A stretch of 64,000 bases of DNA from Gammaproteobacteria bacterium. GTDB taxonomy: Bacteria; Pseudomonadota; Gammaproteobacteria; Steroidobacterales; Steroidobacteraceae. Position numbers and translations under genes: made by a program. Shown piece after piece: positions 1 to 9,974 of this stretch (position 1 is its first letter; each line of letters starts with the position of its first letter). The notes beneath the pieces are model-generated. The model did not search any database. It was not told the origin of the DNA and saw only the letters and a list, made by a program, of their open reading frames with translations. Where the stretch lies: assembly GCA_025355645.1 (NCBI GenBank), contig JANXZG010000014.1, forward strand, positions 29,533 to 93,532, written 5' to 3'.

Positions 1-2554
1 GCCAGTTGACTTGCGCTCCTGCGATCAGCGCCTGGGAAGCGGCGGAGTAAATGCGCCGCGGCGCATCATCATTGCGCGCGCCGGTCGCGATCACGCGCCC
101 TTCGACGCCTGCATCGGCGAGGCACTCCAGGACATAGCTGCGCAGCACGCCATGGGGCCCAATCTCGACGAAAATATTGATTCCGGCCTCGACCATGCCG
201 CGGATGGCAGGCTCGAACTTGACCGGCTCGCGCACGTTGTGCCACCAGTATTCCGCGTCCAGCGACTTGCCCGCCGCACGCGCGCCAGTCACGGTCGAAT
301 GCAAGGGGATCTTGGTGTCATCCGGTTCAAGATGGGCGAGTGCACGGCGGATCTCGCTGTACAGGTCGTCCATTGCAGGGCTGTGAAATGCGTAGTCGAG
401 CTCGAGCCGCTTGAAGCGGATCTCGCGTGTCGTCAGCGCGCGTTCGAGTTGATCGAGGTCCTGGGCAGCGCCTGCGATCGTGACGCCGTGGCTGCTGTTG
501 ATGCCCGCAAGGCTCAAGCCCTTGGTGAGGTTCAGTTCCGCCAGCAGCTCCTGAATGCGCGTGGCCCCCACATTCACGGCGGTCATCCGGCCGGCGCCCT
601 TGGTGGTCGCCTGCAGAGCGCTGCGATGGTGTATCACACTGACGGCGGCTGCAAGTGAGAGTGCGCCTGAGGCCCAGGCGGCGGCTACCTCACCTACGCT
701 GTGGCCGACCACTGCAACGGGATTGATACCGCGATGGCGCAGCATCGCGGTGATGCCGACCTGTAATGCGAATAGCGCGGGTTGCGCGAATTCCGTGAAC
801 TCGTAACGCTCGGCGCCGTTTTTGCCCGCGAGTTCCGCTTCCAGCGAATAATTTGCGTAGCGCGCGAACAGGGTGTCGATCTCGCGTATCGTCGCGCGGA
901 AAACCGGATCGGCGAGCAGCAGCGCGCCCATCCCGCTCCACTGCGAACCGTTGCCTGAATAAACGAAGGCCGCGCCGACCGGCATTGCCAGCGCAGTGCC
1001 ATGTTCGACGTTCGCCTGGTCCGGGACATCCTTGGCAAATGCGAGCAGGTGCGCAGCGATGGTCTCCGGGGTCTTGCCAAACAGCACGGCGCAGCGCGGA
1101 TGGCGCTCGCGGCCAAACACTGACTGGTAGGCGATGTCGTATAGCGCGCTCTGCGGCTGCGCGGCAATGTAGTCGCCGAGCTCGCCTGCCGCGACCCGCA
1201 GCGCCGCCGCATCGCGCGCCGAGACGATGATCGGCAGCGTATGTGCCCGGGGTAGCGCCGGCCGCTTATTTTCCGGGCTCGAGTAGCTTTCCAGGATCAC
1301 ATGCGCGTTGGCGCCGCCAAAGCCGAATGAGTTGACCCCGACGATCAGCTTGCCGTTGGGCCGCAATTTGCGATTCGCGGTCACGACATCCAGGTTCCAG
1401 TCGTCAAACCGGATCTGCGGGTTAGGAATGTCCATGCCGACGTGGGCGGGGATCTGGCGATTGCGCACGCAGTAAACGGCTTTCAGCAGGCCGGCGATGC
1501 CGGACGCTGCCTCCAGATGCCCGACGTTGCCCTTGATGGAGCCGATCGGCAGCGCATTCGACCGCGCGCGGAACTGCCCGAGGGCAATCCCGAGCGCATG
1601 TGTCTCGATTGGGTCGCCGACCGCAGTGCCGGTGCCGTGCGCCTCGATGTAATCAACCTGCGCCGGATCGATGCCAGCCTGCCGGTAGGCATTGGTCAGC
1701 AGCGCAGCCTGCGCGATGTGGCTGGGAACTGTGATGCCCGACTTGCGCCCGTCGGTATTGACGGCCGTATGCACCACTACCGCCAGGATAGGATTGCCGT
1801 CGGCAACCGCCTGCTCGTAATCCTTCAGCAGGAATACGCCGCCGCCTTCCGAGCGCACATAGCCGTCGGCTGAGGCATCGAAGACCCGGCACCGGCCCTG
1901 CCGGGACAGCATCGTCGCCTTGGAAAACGAGATGAAGCCGAGCGGATGCAGGTGCAGGCTCACGGCGCCGGCGAGCGCCTGCGTGATCTCGCCGGTGGCA
2001 ATGGCGCGACAAGCCTGGTGAAAGGCGACCAGCGAGGAAGAGCAGGCCGTGTCGATCGCCATGCTGGGGCCGCGCAGGTCGAAAAAATAGGACAGGCGGT
2101 TTGCCGCGATGCTCGAGGTGTTACCGGTGGCAAAGGAGGAGTCGATTGCCGCCAAGTCATCCGCCATACGCCACGAGTAGTCGGTCGTCGCGACGCCGAT
2201 AAAGACGCCGCAGTCGCTGCCGCGCACCGTCGAGGGGCGAATGCCCGCGTTCTCAAATGTCTCCCAACTCATCTCGAGCAGCAACCGCTGCTGCGGATCC
2301 ATCTGCGCTGCCTCGCGCGGCGAAATTGCAAAAAAACCGGCATCGAAACCTGACACGTCGCCGATTGACCCGGCAGCAAAGGTATAGGTCGAGCCCGGAT
2401 GATTCTTGTTCGGATGCAGGAAAGCTGCGCCGGACCAGCGCGCGGGGTCGACCTGGGTCACGAGATCCCGGCCAGCGAGAAGGTCTTCCCAAAAACGCGC
2501 CGGTGTCGTCCCGGGCATGCGGAAAGAGGTCGCTACTATGGCGATTTTTCGCAT
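1..2554 (-). CDS. Type I polyketide synthase, N-terminal part (KS-AT), runs off the window
   Basis: The first 851 residues of a modular polyketide synthase; the 3' end lies beyond base 1. Residues 1 to about 425 form a ketosynthase with the catalytic triad visible: Cys171 in DTACSSS, His306 in EAHGTGT and His346 in KGNVGH. An acyltransferase follows at about 530-840 with the GHSVGE nucleophile Ser619 and YAFH ending at His724; Phe in this motif is typical of malonyl-CoA rather than methylmalonyl-CoA loading. The start ATG at 2554 gives MRKIAIV, the usual first strand of a ketosynthase, so no loading domain precedes it. It is divergent from galE and the polysaccharide/Arn genes. The product cannot be told from these two domains. 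Confidence 0.95.
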   Translation of the reverse strand, partial: MRKIAIVATSFRMPGTTPARFWEDLLAGRDLVTQVDPARWSGAAFLHPNKNHPGSTYTFAAGSIGDVSGFDAGFFAISPREAAQMDPQQRLLLEMSWETFENAGIRPSTVRGSDCGVFIGVATTDYSWRMADDLAAIDSSFATGNTSSIAANRLSYFFDLRGPSMAIDTACSSSLVAFHQACRAIATGEITQALAGAVSLHLHPLGFISFSKATMLSRQGRCRVFDASADGYVRSEGGGVFLLKDYEQAVADGNPILAVVVHTAVNTDGRKSGITVPSHIAQAALLTNAYRQAGIDPAQVDYIEAHGTGTAVGDPIETHALGIALGQFRARSNALPIGSIKGNVGHLEAASGIAGLLKAVYCVRNRQIPAHVGMDIPNPQIRFDDWNLDVVTANRKLRPNGKLIVGVNSFGFGGANAHVILESYSSPENKRPALPRAHTLPIIVSARDAAALRVAAGELGDYIAAQPQSALYDIAYQSVFGRERHPRCAVLFGKTPETIAAHLLAFAKDVPDQANVEHGTALAMPVGAAFVYSGNGSQWSGMGALLLADPVFRATIREIDTLFARYANYSLEAELAGKNGAERYEFTEFAQPALFALQVGITAMLRHRGINPVAVVGHSVGEVAAAWASGALSLAAAVSVIHHRSALQATTKGAGRMTAVNVGATRIQELLAELNLTKGLSLAGINSSHGVTIAGAAQDLDQLERALTTREIRFKRLELDYAFHSPAMDDLYSEIRRALAHLEPDDTKIPLHSTVTGARAAGKSLDAEYWWHNVREPVKFEPAIRGMVEAGINIFVEIGPHGVLRSYVLECLADAGVEGRVIATGARNDDAPRRIYSAASQALIAGAQVNW

Positions 2555-2729
2555 GTCATCTCGTCGTCTCAATAGGATTCAACTGCGGGCAATGCCCGGA
2601 AAGGGTGAATTAGAACATATTCGCCACCCCAGCTGCGTGCTTCGACTGCGCTTGACACTAGCTTTTCCCTGTGACAGTCGTAGGAAAACGACAACCCTGT
2701 CGAATTGAAACGGCTGCGCCAGCGGCTCG

Positions 2730-2761
2730 TTGACATGCACATAGCCCAGCTGCGCTAAGAT
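2730..2761 (+). promoter_or_regulatory. Possible sigma70-type promoter for galE
   Basis: A perfect TTGACA (2730-2735) is followed after 20 bases by TAAGAT (2756-2761), in the 230-base divergent spacer between the polyketide synthase and galE. The spacing is longer than the optimal 17, so this is only a candidate. A GGGGG Shine-Dalgarno-like run lies just before the galE ATG. Confidence 0.25.
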
Positions 2762-2784
2762 TCCGCCCTACCAAAGGGGGATGC

Positions 2785-3780
2785 ATGACGAAACAGAGCG
2801 TATTGGTGACCGGCGGCGCCGGATATATTGGCAGCCACGTGATCCAACAGCTGAGCCAGGCGGGCCATCGGATCACGGCCCTTGATAACCTGGGGCGGGG
2901 ATTTCGCCACGCGGTCACCGCAGGTGAGCTTATCGTGGGAGATGTAGGAGATTTCGCACTCGTTTCGCGGATATTGGCCGAATATGCGATTGATACCGTC
3001 ATGCATTTTGCAGCCCATACAATCGTGCCCGAATCGGTCGCCGACCCTCTGAAGTACTACGGCAATAACACCTGCTCGACCCGCTCTTTGCTGCAGGCTT
3101 GCAGCCAAAATGGCGTGCGGCAATTTATCTTTTCCTCGACCGCTGCGGTCTATGGCATGCCCTCCGAGGGGTATGCGGACGAGAAGTCCCCGACGTCGCC
3201 CATTAATGCCTATGGCACGTCGAAACTGATGAGCGAATGGATGCTACGCGACGTCGCTGCGGTGACTCCGCTGCGCTACGTGGCACTGCGCTATTTCAAT
3301 GTCGCCGGAGCTGATCCGAGCGGACGCATTGGCCAGGCAACAAAGGGTGCGACGCTGCTGACCAAGGTTGCCTGCGAGGCCATGGTCGGCAAGCGTGATG
3401 CGGTGTCGATTTTCGGCACCGATTATCCGACGCCCGACGGTACCGGCGTACGCGACTACCTGCATGTCGTCGACCTCGCCAGTGCGCACGTCAATGCGCT
3501 CGACTATCTTCTGGCCGGCGGACGCTCGGTGACACTGAATTGCGGCTATGGCCATGGCTATTCGGTACGCGAGGTGCTGCGCATGGTCGAGGCAGTCGGC
3601 GGCATGCCCCTGGTGGTGCGCGAGGAGGCGCGCCGGGCTGGCGATCCGCCTTACCTCGTTGCGCGGGCCGACCGGATCCGGGCCGAACTCGGCTGGAATC
3701 CCCGACATGACGACTTGCGCGAGATCGTGACGAGCTCCTTAAGCTTCGAGCGCAAGCTGCTAGCCGAGCCCTGGAGTTAA
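2785..3780 (+). CDS. galE: UDP-glucose 4-epimerase
   Basis: Cytosolic short-chain dehydrogenase of the extended type that interconverts UDP-glucose and UDP-galactose with tightly bound NAD. It has the N-terminal GGAGYIG dinucleotide motif (residues 10-16), the SST of the active site at 117-119, and the catalytic pair Tyr143 and Lys147 in YGTSK. At 331 residues it has the length usual for bacterial GalE. A purine-rich GGGGG precedes the ATG. It heads the run of nucleotide-sugar genes that continues with ugd and manC, so it probably supplies sugars for surface polysaccharide or LPS. Another UDP-sugar epimerase activity cannot be excluded. Confidence 0.93.
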   Translation: MTKQSVLVTGGAGYIGSHVIQQLSQAGHRITALDNLGRGFRHAVTAGELIVGDVGDFALVSRILAEYAIDTVMHFAAHTIVPESVADPLKYYGNNTCSTRSLLQACSQNGVRQFIFSSTAAVYGMPSEGYADEKSPTSPINAYGTSKLMSEWMLRDVAAVTPLRYVALRYFNVAGADPSGRIGQATKGATLLTKVACEAMVGKRDAVSIFGTDYPTPDGTGVRDYLHVVDLASAHVNALDYLLAGGRSVTLNCGYGHGYSVREVLRMVEAVGGMPLVVREEARRAGDPPYLVARADRIRAELGWNPRHDDLREIVTSSLSFERKLLAEPWS

Positions 3781-3837
3781 GTCGCGTGCGAAGCGCTGGC
3801 CAACACATTAAGAAGCCGCAAAGCACCTGTATTGGCC

Positions 3838-3866
3838 TTTACTTGGCAAGGCAAAAAGGCTACGAT
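3838..3866 (+). promoter_or_regulatory. Possible promoter for ugd and the Arn genes
   Basis: In the 124-base gap after galE, TTTACT (3838-3843) and TACGAT (3861-3866) are separated by exactly 17 bases, each matching four of six consensus positions. The surrounding sequence is AT-rich compared with its neighbours. It would start a transcript about 35 bases before the ugd ATG. Weak evidence; read-through from galE is also possible. Confidence 0.3.
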
Positions 3867-3904
3867 TTCCAGCTAATTTTTCCATTTAAATCAGAATATT
3901 ACGC

Positions 3905-5248
3905 ATGAAAATTACCGTATTCGGATCCGGCTATGTGGGTCTTGTCACGGGGGCCTGTCTTGCCGACGCCGGCAACCATGTCGTGTGTGTTGATATCGAC
4001 GCCCGCAAGACCGAGATGCTGAAGCGCGGCGAGGTGCCGATCCATGAGCCGGGACTCGCGGCGATGGTCAGGCGTCATTCGGCGGCCGGGCGGCTGAAAT
4101 TCACGACCGACGCCGCGGAAGGGGTCGACCACGGCCAGTTCCAGCTGATCGCAGTCGGAACGCCGCCCGATGAAGATGGTTCGGCGGACCTGCGGCATGT
4201 CATTGCGGTCGCTCACACGATCGGCGAGCACATGCGCGACTACAAGCTCGTGATCACGAAGTCGACCGTTCCCGTCGGCACGGCGGACAGGGTACGCGAC
4301 GCCGTGCAGGCCACCTTGTCGCGGCGCGGTGCGAAAATTGAGTTTGATATCGTATCTAATCCGGAATTCCTGAAGGAGGGCGCGGCAATAGCCGACTTCA
4401 TGAAGCCTGACCGCGTGGTCATCGGCACCGATAGCACGCGAGCGGCCGACATGATGCGCACCTTGTATGAGCCCTTTACGCGCAACCGCGACCGCATGAT
4501 CGTGATGGACATCCGTTCCTCGGAACTGACGAAGTATGCCGCCAACGCGATGCTGGCAACCAAGATCAGCTTCATGAACGAAGTGGCGAACCTGGCCGAA
4601 TTGGTCGGGGCAGACATCGAGCAAGTACGCATCGGGATTGGCGCCGATCCGCGCATCGGCTACTCGTTCATCTACCCGGGCGTCGGCTACGGCGGTTCGT
4701 GCTTTCCGAAAGACGTGAAGGCGCTCGCACGCTCGGGCAAGGAAGTCGGCTATGAAACCAGCATCCTGCATGCAGTCGAGGCGGTCAATGGACGCCAGAA
4801 GCAGGTGTTATTCGAGAAGATTCGGGCGCACTTTGGCGAACTGCGCGGCAGGACCATTGCCCTGTGGGGCCTCGCGTTCAAACCCAATACCGATGACATG
4901 CGGGAGGCGCCGAGCCGCGTCCTGATCGAGGCGTTGTGGGACGCAGACGCAAGCGTGCGCGCCTATGACCCGGTCGCGATGCCGGAGACCCGTAAGATCT
5001 ATGGGACGCGCGCGGACTTCATGCTGTGCGACAGCAATGCGCAGGCGCTGGCGGGCGCCGATGCGCTTGCCATCCTGACCGAATGGCAGGAGTTTCGCAG
5101 CCCGGATTTTGAGCACATCAAGGCAACTTTGAAGACGCCGGCGATATTCGATGGCCGCAATCTTTACGATCCTGCGCACATGGCCAGCATGGGCTTCAGT
5201 TACTACGCGATTGGGCGCGGCAGCCGCACCCCGCAGGGCAAATCTTGA
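3905..5248 (+). CDS. ugd: UDP-glucose 6-dehydrogenase
   Basis: Oxidises UDP-glucose to UDP-glucuronate in two NAD-dependent steps, the precursor step for L-Ara4N and for acidic polysaccharides. The 447-residue protein begins with [12 protein letters not shown] (Rossmann fold), has the central [18 protein letters not shown] helix with Lys210 and Asn214, and the catalytic Cys266 in [10 protein letters not shown]. The C-terminal UDP-binding domain is complete. No strong Shine-Dalgarno precedes the ATG. Its stop overlaps the TTG start of manC by four bases, and the genes that use UDP-glucuronate (decarboxylase, formyltransferase, ArnC/D/T) lie directly downstream, which points to lipid A modification as a main sink. 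Confidence 0.96.
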   Translation: MKITVFGSGYVGLVTGACLADAGNHVVCVDIDARKTEMLKRGEVPIHEPGLAAMVRRHSAAGRLKFTTDAAEGVDHGQFQLIAVGTPPDEDGSADLRHVIAVAHTIGEHMRDYKLVITKSTVPVGTADRVRDAVQATLSRRGAKIEFDIVSNPEFLKEGAAIADFMKPDRVVIGTDSTRAADMMRTLYEPFTRNRDRMIVMDIRSSELTKYAANAMLATKISFMNEVANLAELVGADIEQVRIGIGADPRIGYSFIYPGVGYGGSCFPKDVKALARSGKEVGYETSILHAVEAVNGRQKQVLFEKIRAHFGELRGRTIALWGLAFKPNTDDMREAPSRVLIEALWDADASVRAYDPVAMPETRKIYGTRADFMLCDSNAQALAGADALAILTEWQEFRSPDFEHIKATLKTPAIFDGRNLYDPAHMASMGFSYYAIGRGSRTPQGKS

Positions 5249-6681
5249 GATCCCTGATTCCGGTCGTCCTGTCGGGCGGGTCCGGTTCGCGCCTGTGGCC
5301 CTTGTCGCGCGAGATGTATCCGAAACAGCTGCTGGCGCTGACCGGTCCGCAAACCATGCTGCAGGACACCCTGGCGCGTGTCACCGGCATTTCAGGCGCG
5401 GGCGCGCCGATTATCGTTTGCAATGAGGCACACCGCTTCATGGTCGCCGAACAGATGCGAGCGCTGTCGATCGCTGCGGCGGCCATCATTCTCGAGCCGG
5501 TGGGCCGAAATACTGCGCCCGCGGTGGCGCTTGCCGCGCTACAGGCGGTCCGGATCGATCCGCAGTCGACAATTATTGTTGCGCCTGCCGATCACGTGAT
5601 CCGCGATGTCAACGCTTTCAAGCGCGCGGCCGAGGTTGCGGTCGCTGAGGCCATGGAGGGCAGACTCGTCACATTCGGGATCGTCGCGCATGCGCCGGAA
5701 ACCGGCTATGGGTATATCCGGCGTCGCGCCTCGCCCGGGGACGATGCGCGGTCGGCCTACCCGGTAGCGGAATTTGTCGAGAAACCGCCACTGGAGACCG
5801 CGCGCCAGTTTGTCGCTTCCGGTAGCTATTACTGGAACAGCGGCATATTCGTCTTCCAGGCGGCCCGTTATCTCGAGGAGCTGCGTCATTTTGCGCCGGA
5901 CATCTTCGGCGTGGCGGTCGCGGCGCTGGAAGCTGCTAAGGCGGACCTGGATTTCGTGCGCATCGACAAGGCCATTTTCGAGACCTCACGGAGCGATTCG
6001 ATCGACTATGCGGTGATGGAGAAAACCCACGATGCGATGGTCGTGCCGCTCGATGCGGGCTGGAGCGATGTCGGATCCTGGGCCTCGCTATGCGATGCAT
6101 TGCCCTCCGACGAGCAGGGCAACGTGCTGACGGGTGATGTGCTCGTGCACGACGTCCAGGATTGCTATGTGCACTCGACCAGCCGCCTGGTCGCCGCAGT
6201 CGGCATGCAGGACCATGTCATCGTCGAGACCAAGGATGCAGTGTTGGTCGCCCCAAAGGATCGTGTGCAGGATGTCAGGAAGCTGGTCGACCTGCTGAAG
6301 AAGTCTGCGCGCGCCGAATCCTCGCTGCACCGCGAAGTGTTCCGCCCGTGGGGAAGTTACGACAGCATCGATCACGGTGAGCGATACCAGGTCAAGCATT
6401 TGAGCGTGAACCCGGGCGGCGTGCTGTCACTGCAATTGCACAACAAGCGTGCGGAACACTGGGTTGTCGTATCCGGTATCGCGCGCATCACCTGCAATGA
6501 ACGTATTTTTGAGCTCAAGGAAAACGAATCGACCTATATTCCGCTCGGCGCAAAACATCGTATCGAGAATACGGGCGACCAGCAGCTGCACATCATCGAG
6601 GTTCAATCCGGCTCCTATCTTGGCGAGGACGACATAGTCCGCTTCGAGGACAATTACGGCCGCAAGGGAACGACCGCATGA
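5245..6681 (+). CDS. manC: Mannose-1-phosphate guanylyltransferase / mannose-6-phosphate isomerase
   Basis: Bifunctional enzyme (478 residues) making GDP-mannose from mannose 1-phosphate, with an isomerase domain for fructose 6-phosphate to mannose 6-phosphate. Residues 9-30 hold the nucleotidyltransferase signature [12 protein letters not shown] followed by PKQLL. Residues from about 345 form the type II phosphomannose isomerase cupin ([26 protein letters not shown]). It starts with TTG inside the TTGA overlap with ugd, suggesting translational coupling. The next gene is the phosphomannomutase, so the two together give the complete GDP-mannose route. Confidence 0.95.
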   Translation: MRSLIPVVLSGGSGSRLWPLSREMYPKQLLALTGPQTMLQDTLARVTGISGAGAPIIVCNEAHRFMVAEQMRALSIAAAAIILEPVGRNTAPAVALAALQAVRIDPQSTIIVAPADHVIRDVNAFKRAAEVAVAEAMEGRLVTFGIVAHAPETGYGYIRRRASPGDDARSAYPVAEFVEKPPLETARQFVASGSYYWNSGIFVFQAARYLEELRHFAPDIFGVAVAALEAAKADLDFVRIDKAIFETSRSDSIDYAVMEKTHDAMVVPLDAGWSDVGSWASLCDALPSDEQGNVLTGDVLVHDVQDCYVHSTSRLVAAVGMQDHVIVETKDAVLVAPKDRVQDVRKLVDLLKKSARAESSLHREVFRPWGSYDSIDHGERYQVKHLSVNPGGVLSLQLHNKRAEHWVVVSGIARITCNERIFELKENESTYIPLGAKHRIENTGDQQLHIIEVQSGSYLGEDDIVRFEDNYGRKGTTA

Positions 6682-8051
6682 AGCCGATCAGCTGCTTCAA
6701 AGCCTATGACCTGCGTGGCCGGATTCCGGATGAGCTGAATGACGAGGTTGCCTACCGGGTAGGGCGCGGCTATGCGCAGTTCCTCGCGCCGCGCCGCGTG
6801 GTGGTAGGCCGCGACATCCGCTTATCGAGCGCGGGCTTGGCCGACGCGCTGTGCCGCGGCATCGCCGATGGTGGCGCCGATATCGATGACATCGGGGTCT
6901 GCGGTACGGAGGGCGTATATTTTGCGACCTTCGATGGCGGATATGACGGTGGCATCATGGTTACCGCGAGCCACAATCCTTCCGACTACAACGGCATGAA
7001 GTTTGTCCGCCAGCAGTCAAGGCCCATCAGCGGCGATAACGGACTGAAGGATATCCAGGCTTACGCCAACGCTGCCGCTTTCCCGGCTGTCGCAAGGCAC
7101 GGTGAACGGCGCAGCGTCGATTGCAATGCACCCTACATCCGCCACCTGCTGTCCTATGTGGATTTGGCCAAACTGAAACCGCTGAAGATCGTCGTCAATG
7201 CCGGAAATGGCGGCGCAGGCTTGGTGATTGACCAGCTGCAGGCGCATCTGCCATTCGAGTTCGTCAAGGTGAACCACGAACCCGATGGGCATTTTCCCAA
7301 CGGCATCCCGAATCCGATGCTGCAGGCTAATCGAACGCCGACACTCGAGGCGATCCGCAGCTCTGGCGCCGACTTTGGTATTGCCTGGGACGGCGATTTT
7401 GACCGCTGCTTCCTGTTCGACGAAAATGGCGCATTCATCGAGGGCTACTACATTGTAGGTCTGCTGGCCTCGGTTTTGTTGCGCGCCGAGCGGGGCGGGC
7501 GCGTCGTGCACGATCCGCGATTGACGTGGAACACGATCGAGCTGGTCGAGGCTTGCGGCGGCTCGGCTGTCCTGTCGAAATCGGGCCATGCCTTCATCAA
7601 GCAGCGCATGCGCGAAGTCGACGGCGTATATGGCGGCGAGATGAGCGCGCATCACTATTTTCGCCGCTTTGCCTATTGCGACAGCGGCATGATCCCCTGG
7701 CTGATCGTTGCGCAGCGCCTCTCGGAGAGCGGGCAGCAGCTGTCGCAGCTGGTTGGCGAGCGCATGTCGAAGTTTCCGGTCAGCGGCGAGCTCAATTACC
7801 GGGTGCCGGACGCGAAGGGCGCGAGCGCGGCCATTGAGAGGCGCTACGCGGGCGCTGCGCTTGCGGTGGACCGCACCGACGGATTGTCCTGCGAGTTCCC
7901 CACCTGGCGCTTTAACCTGCGCAGCTCAAATACCGAACCCCTGCTGCGTATCAACGTTGAAGCACGTGGATCGGTCGTGCTGATGCGCGAAAAGACCGCG
8001 GAATTGCTCGATATGCTGCGCGCGCAAGGCGCCGTTGCTGCAGACGCTTAA
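6678..8051 (+). CDS. manB: Phosphomannomutase / phosphoglucomutase
   Basis: Interconverts mannose 6-phosphate and mannose 1-phosphate, feeding ManC. The 457-residue protein shows all alpha-D-phosphohexomutase signatures: phosphoserine Ser98 in TASHNP, the Mg-binding DGDFDR with Asp238, Asp240 and Asp242, the sugar-specificity loop GEMSAHH (320-326), and the C-terminal phosphate loop RSSNTEP. It resembles the AlgC/CpsG class, which can also act on glucose phosphates. It overlaps manC by ATGA and is followed after six bases by arnC. Confidence 0.94.
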   Translation: MKPISCFKAYDLRGRIPDELNDEVAYRVGRGYAQFLAPRRVVVGRDIRLSSAGLADALCRGIADGGADIDDIGVCGTEGVYFATFDGGYDGGIMVTASHNPSDYNGMKFVRQQSRPISGDNGLKDIQAYANAAAFPAVARHGERRSVDCNAPYIRHLLSYVDLAKLKPLKIVVNAGNGGAGLVIDQLQAHLPFEFVKVNHEPDGHFPNGIPNPMLQANRTPTLEAIRSSGADFGIAWDGDFDRCFLFDENGAFIEGYYIVGLLASVLLRAERGGRVVHDPRLTWNTIELVEACGGSAVLSKSGHAFIKQRMREVDGVYGGEMSAHHYFRRFAYCDSGMIPWLIVAQRLSESGQQLSQLVGERMSKFPVSGELNYRVPDAKGASAAIERRYAGAALAVDRTDGLSCEFPTWRFNLRSSNTEPLLRINVEARGSVVLMREKTAELLDMLRAQGAVAADA

Positions 8052-8056
8052 GTCAT

Positions 8057-9025
8057 ATGAACGCACTAGTCGCAGTCGGCCCGAAACTCAGCATCGTTGT
8101 TCCCGTCTACAACGAGGAGGCGGTGCTGCCGACCCTATTCAAGCGCCTGTATGCCTCGCTCGATGCGCTGCAGATTAGCTTCGAGATAGTCTTCGTCAAC
8201 GATGGCAGCAAGGATCGCTCCGTCGCATTGCTGCGTGAGCAGTTCGCGCGCCGGCCGCGCGAGACCCGTGTAGTGCTTTTCCATGCGAACTTCGGTCAGC
8301 ACTCGGCCATCATGGCGGGTTTCTCCTACGCCCGCGGCGAATTCGTGATTACCCTCGATGCCGACCTGCAGAACCCGCCGGAAGAAATAGGCAAGCTGGT
8401 TGGCAAGCTGGCCGAAGGCTATGACTACGTGGGCACGATCCGCCAGCAGCGCCAGGATGTCCTGTGGCGGCGCATGTTCTCCCGTGCGATCAACAAGCTG
8501 CGCGAGCGGATCACGCCGGTGCGGATCACGGACCAGGGTTGCATGATGCGTGGGTACGCTCGATCGGTGGTCAATGCGCTGAATCACACGCGCGAGATCA
8601 ATACCTTTATCCCGGCACTCGCCGCGTTGTATGCAATGCGACCGATCGAGGTGCCGATTGCCCATGAGGAACGCCACGCCGGACAGTCGAAGTACTCGAT
8701 GTACAGCCTAATCCGCCTGAACTTCGACCTGATCACCGGATTCTCGGTCGTGCCGCTGCAATTGTTCTCCATGGTCGGCATGGCAGTCGCCACCTTGTCG
8801 GCGCTGCTGGTTGTGTACCTCGCGGTGCGCCGCCTGATAGTCGGTCCGGAAGCCGAAGGCGTGTTCACACTGTTCGGCGTGGTGTTTTTCCTGATCGGCG
8901 TTGCGCTGTTTGGCATTGGCCTGCTGGGCGAGTACGTCGGGCGCATCTATGCACAGGTGCGCGAGCGCCCGCGCTATATCGTGGAGGCGGTCCTCGAGGA
9001 TGACAGCGAGGGCCGCTTTCAGTGA
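8057..9025 (+). CDS. arnC: Undecaprenyl-phosphate 4-deoxy-4-formamido-L-arabinose transferase (ArnC-like)
   Basis: Family 2 glycosyltransferase (322 residues) expected to transfer Ara4FN from UDP to undecaprenyl phosphate at the inner membrane. The N-terminal domain has VPVYNEE, VNDGSKDRS and the metal-binding DADLQNP (101-107). Two hydrophobic helices near residues 235-260 and 268-292 anchor the C-terminus, as in ArnC. Sequence alone could equally describe a GtrB or dolichol-phosphate-mannose synthase type enzyme. The assignment to ArnC rests on the four Arn genes that follow, overlapping in series. Confidence 0.85.
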   Translation: MNALVAVGPKLSIVVPVYNEEAVLPTLFKRLYASLDALQISFEIVFVNDGSKDRSVALLREQFARRPRETRVVLFHANFGQHSAIMAGFSYARGEFVITLDADLQNPPEEIGKLVGKLAEGYDYVGTIRQQRQDVLWRRMFSRAINKLRERITPVRITDQGCMMRGYARSVVNALNHTREINTFIPALAALYAMRPIEVPIAHEERHAGQSKYSMYSLIRLNFDLITGFSVVPLQLFSMVGMAVATLSALLVVYLAVRRLIVGPEAEGVFTLFGVVFFLIGVALFGIGLLGEYVGRIYAQVRERPRYIVEAVLEDDSEGRFQ

Positions 9026-9948
9026 CCCGCGCGGTGGTCTTTGCGTACAGCGAAGTGGGCCTTCGCTGTCTGCGGGTTTTGCTTGCGCAGGGAGTCAAGA
9101 TCCCGTTGCTATTCACGCAGGCGGACGACCCGAAAGAGGTGCAATGGTTCGGCAGCGTCAAGGCCCTCGCACTCAAAGCGGGCCTCAGTGTCGAGACTCC
9201 GGAGGATCCGAATACGCCGGAATGGATCGCGGCCGGCGGCGCGACGGACCCGGACTTCATTTTCTCCTTTTACTATCGGCACATGCTCAAGTCCGGCTGG
9301 CTCGGCATTGCGCGACGTGGCGCGCTGAACATGCATGGCTCCTTGTTGCCGGCCTATCGCGGCCGCGCGCCGGTGCACTGGGCGATTCTCAAGGGCGAGA
9401 AAGTGACCGGCGCAAGCCTGCACTACATGGTCGAGAAGCCCGACGCGGGAGCGCTTATCGATCAGCAGGCAGTATCGATACTCGAGAATGACAATGCGCT
9501 TGAAGTCTCGTGCAAGGTGGCGGGCGCGGCCGAAGCTGTAATGGCGCGTTCGCTGCCTGGGCTGATCGATGGCTCGATCGTCGCGAAGCCGCTCGATATC
9601 AGCCAGGGCTCCTATTTTGGCCGGCGCACACCCGAGGATGGCCGCATTGACTGGCGCCAGCAGGCGCGCGAAATACATGACCTTGTGCGCGCGGTCGCAC
9701 CGCCGTTCCCGGGTGCCTTCACCGACGTGAACGGGTGTAGGCTTGCACTATGGGAGACGCGGGTGGATGGGTCCCCGGCAGCCCACATGGCAAACGTGCC
9801 GTGCCTGTACGTATCGGGCGGCCACTGGTACGTCGATTGCCAGGATGGACGGCGCCTCAGGGTGTTGCAACTGGCTGCGGATGGGCGCCTGATCACGCCT
9901 GAAGCCGCGCCGCTGGCCTTGGCCAAACTGCCGTTACATTTGTCCTAA
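9022..9948 (+). CDS. arnA: UDP-4-amino-4-deoxy-L-arabinose formyltransferase (free-standing ArnA N-terminal domain)
   Basis: N10-formyltetrahydrofolate-dependent formyltransferase of 308 residues, corresponding to the N-terminal half of the bifunctional E. coli ArnA. The catalytic triad is visible as Asn103, His105 (NMHGSLLPAYRGRAP) and Asp141 (KPDAGALIDQQ). A C-terminal OB-like domain follows, as in methionyl-tRNA formyltransferase relatives. It starts at GTG inside the GTGA overlap with arnC. The decarboxylase half of ArnA is a separate gene immediately downstream, so the two activities are not fused here. A formyltransferase for another amino sugar is possible, but context favours Ara4N. 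Confidence 0.88.
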   Translation: MTRAVVFAYSEVGLRCLRVLLAQGVKIPLLFTQADDPKEVQWFGSVKALALKAGLSVETPEDPNTPEWIAAGGATDPDFIFSFYYRHMLKSGWLGIARRGALNMHGSLLPAYRGRAPVHWAILKGEKVTGASLHYMVEKPDAGALIDQQAVSILENDNALEVSCKVAGAAEAVMARSLPGLIDGSIVAKPLDISQGSYFGRRTPEDGRIDWRQQAREIHDLVRAVAPPFPGAFTDVNGCRLALWETRVDGSPAAHMANVPCLYVSGGHWYVDCQDGRRLRVLQLAADGRLITPEAAPLALAKLPLHLS

Positions 9949-9974
9949 AGTTTAAGGTGTCGGGGGAATTAATC

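Noticed and set aside
11..2353. Several plus-strand open frames of 70-215 codons
   Set aside because: They lie opposite the polyketide synthase, which has all ketosynthase and acyltransferase motifs; the frames have no recognisable product and reflect high GC.
3899..4771. A 290-codon minus-strand open frame
   Set aside because: It is the antisense shadow of ugd, whose catalytic cysteine and Rossmann motifs are intact.
8057..9025. Assignment of the glycosyltransferase to O-antigen glucosylation (GtrB)
   Set aside because: The domain fits, but no GtrA-type flippase is adjacent whereas the ArnA halves, ArnD and ArnT follow directly.
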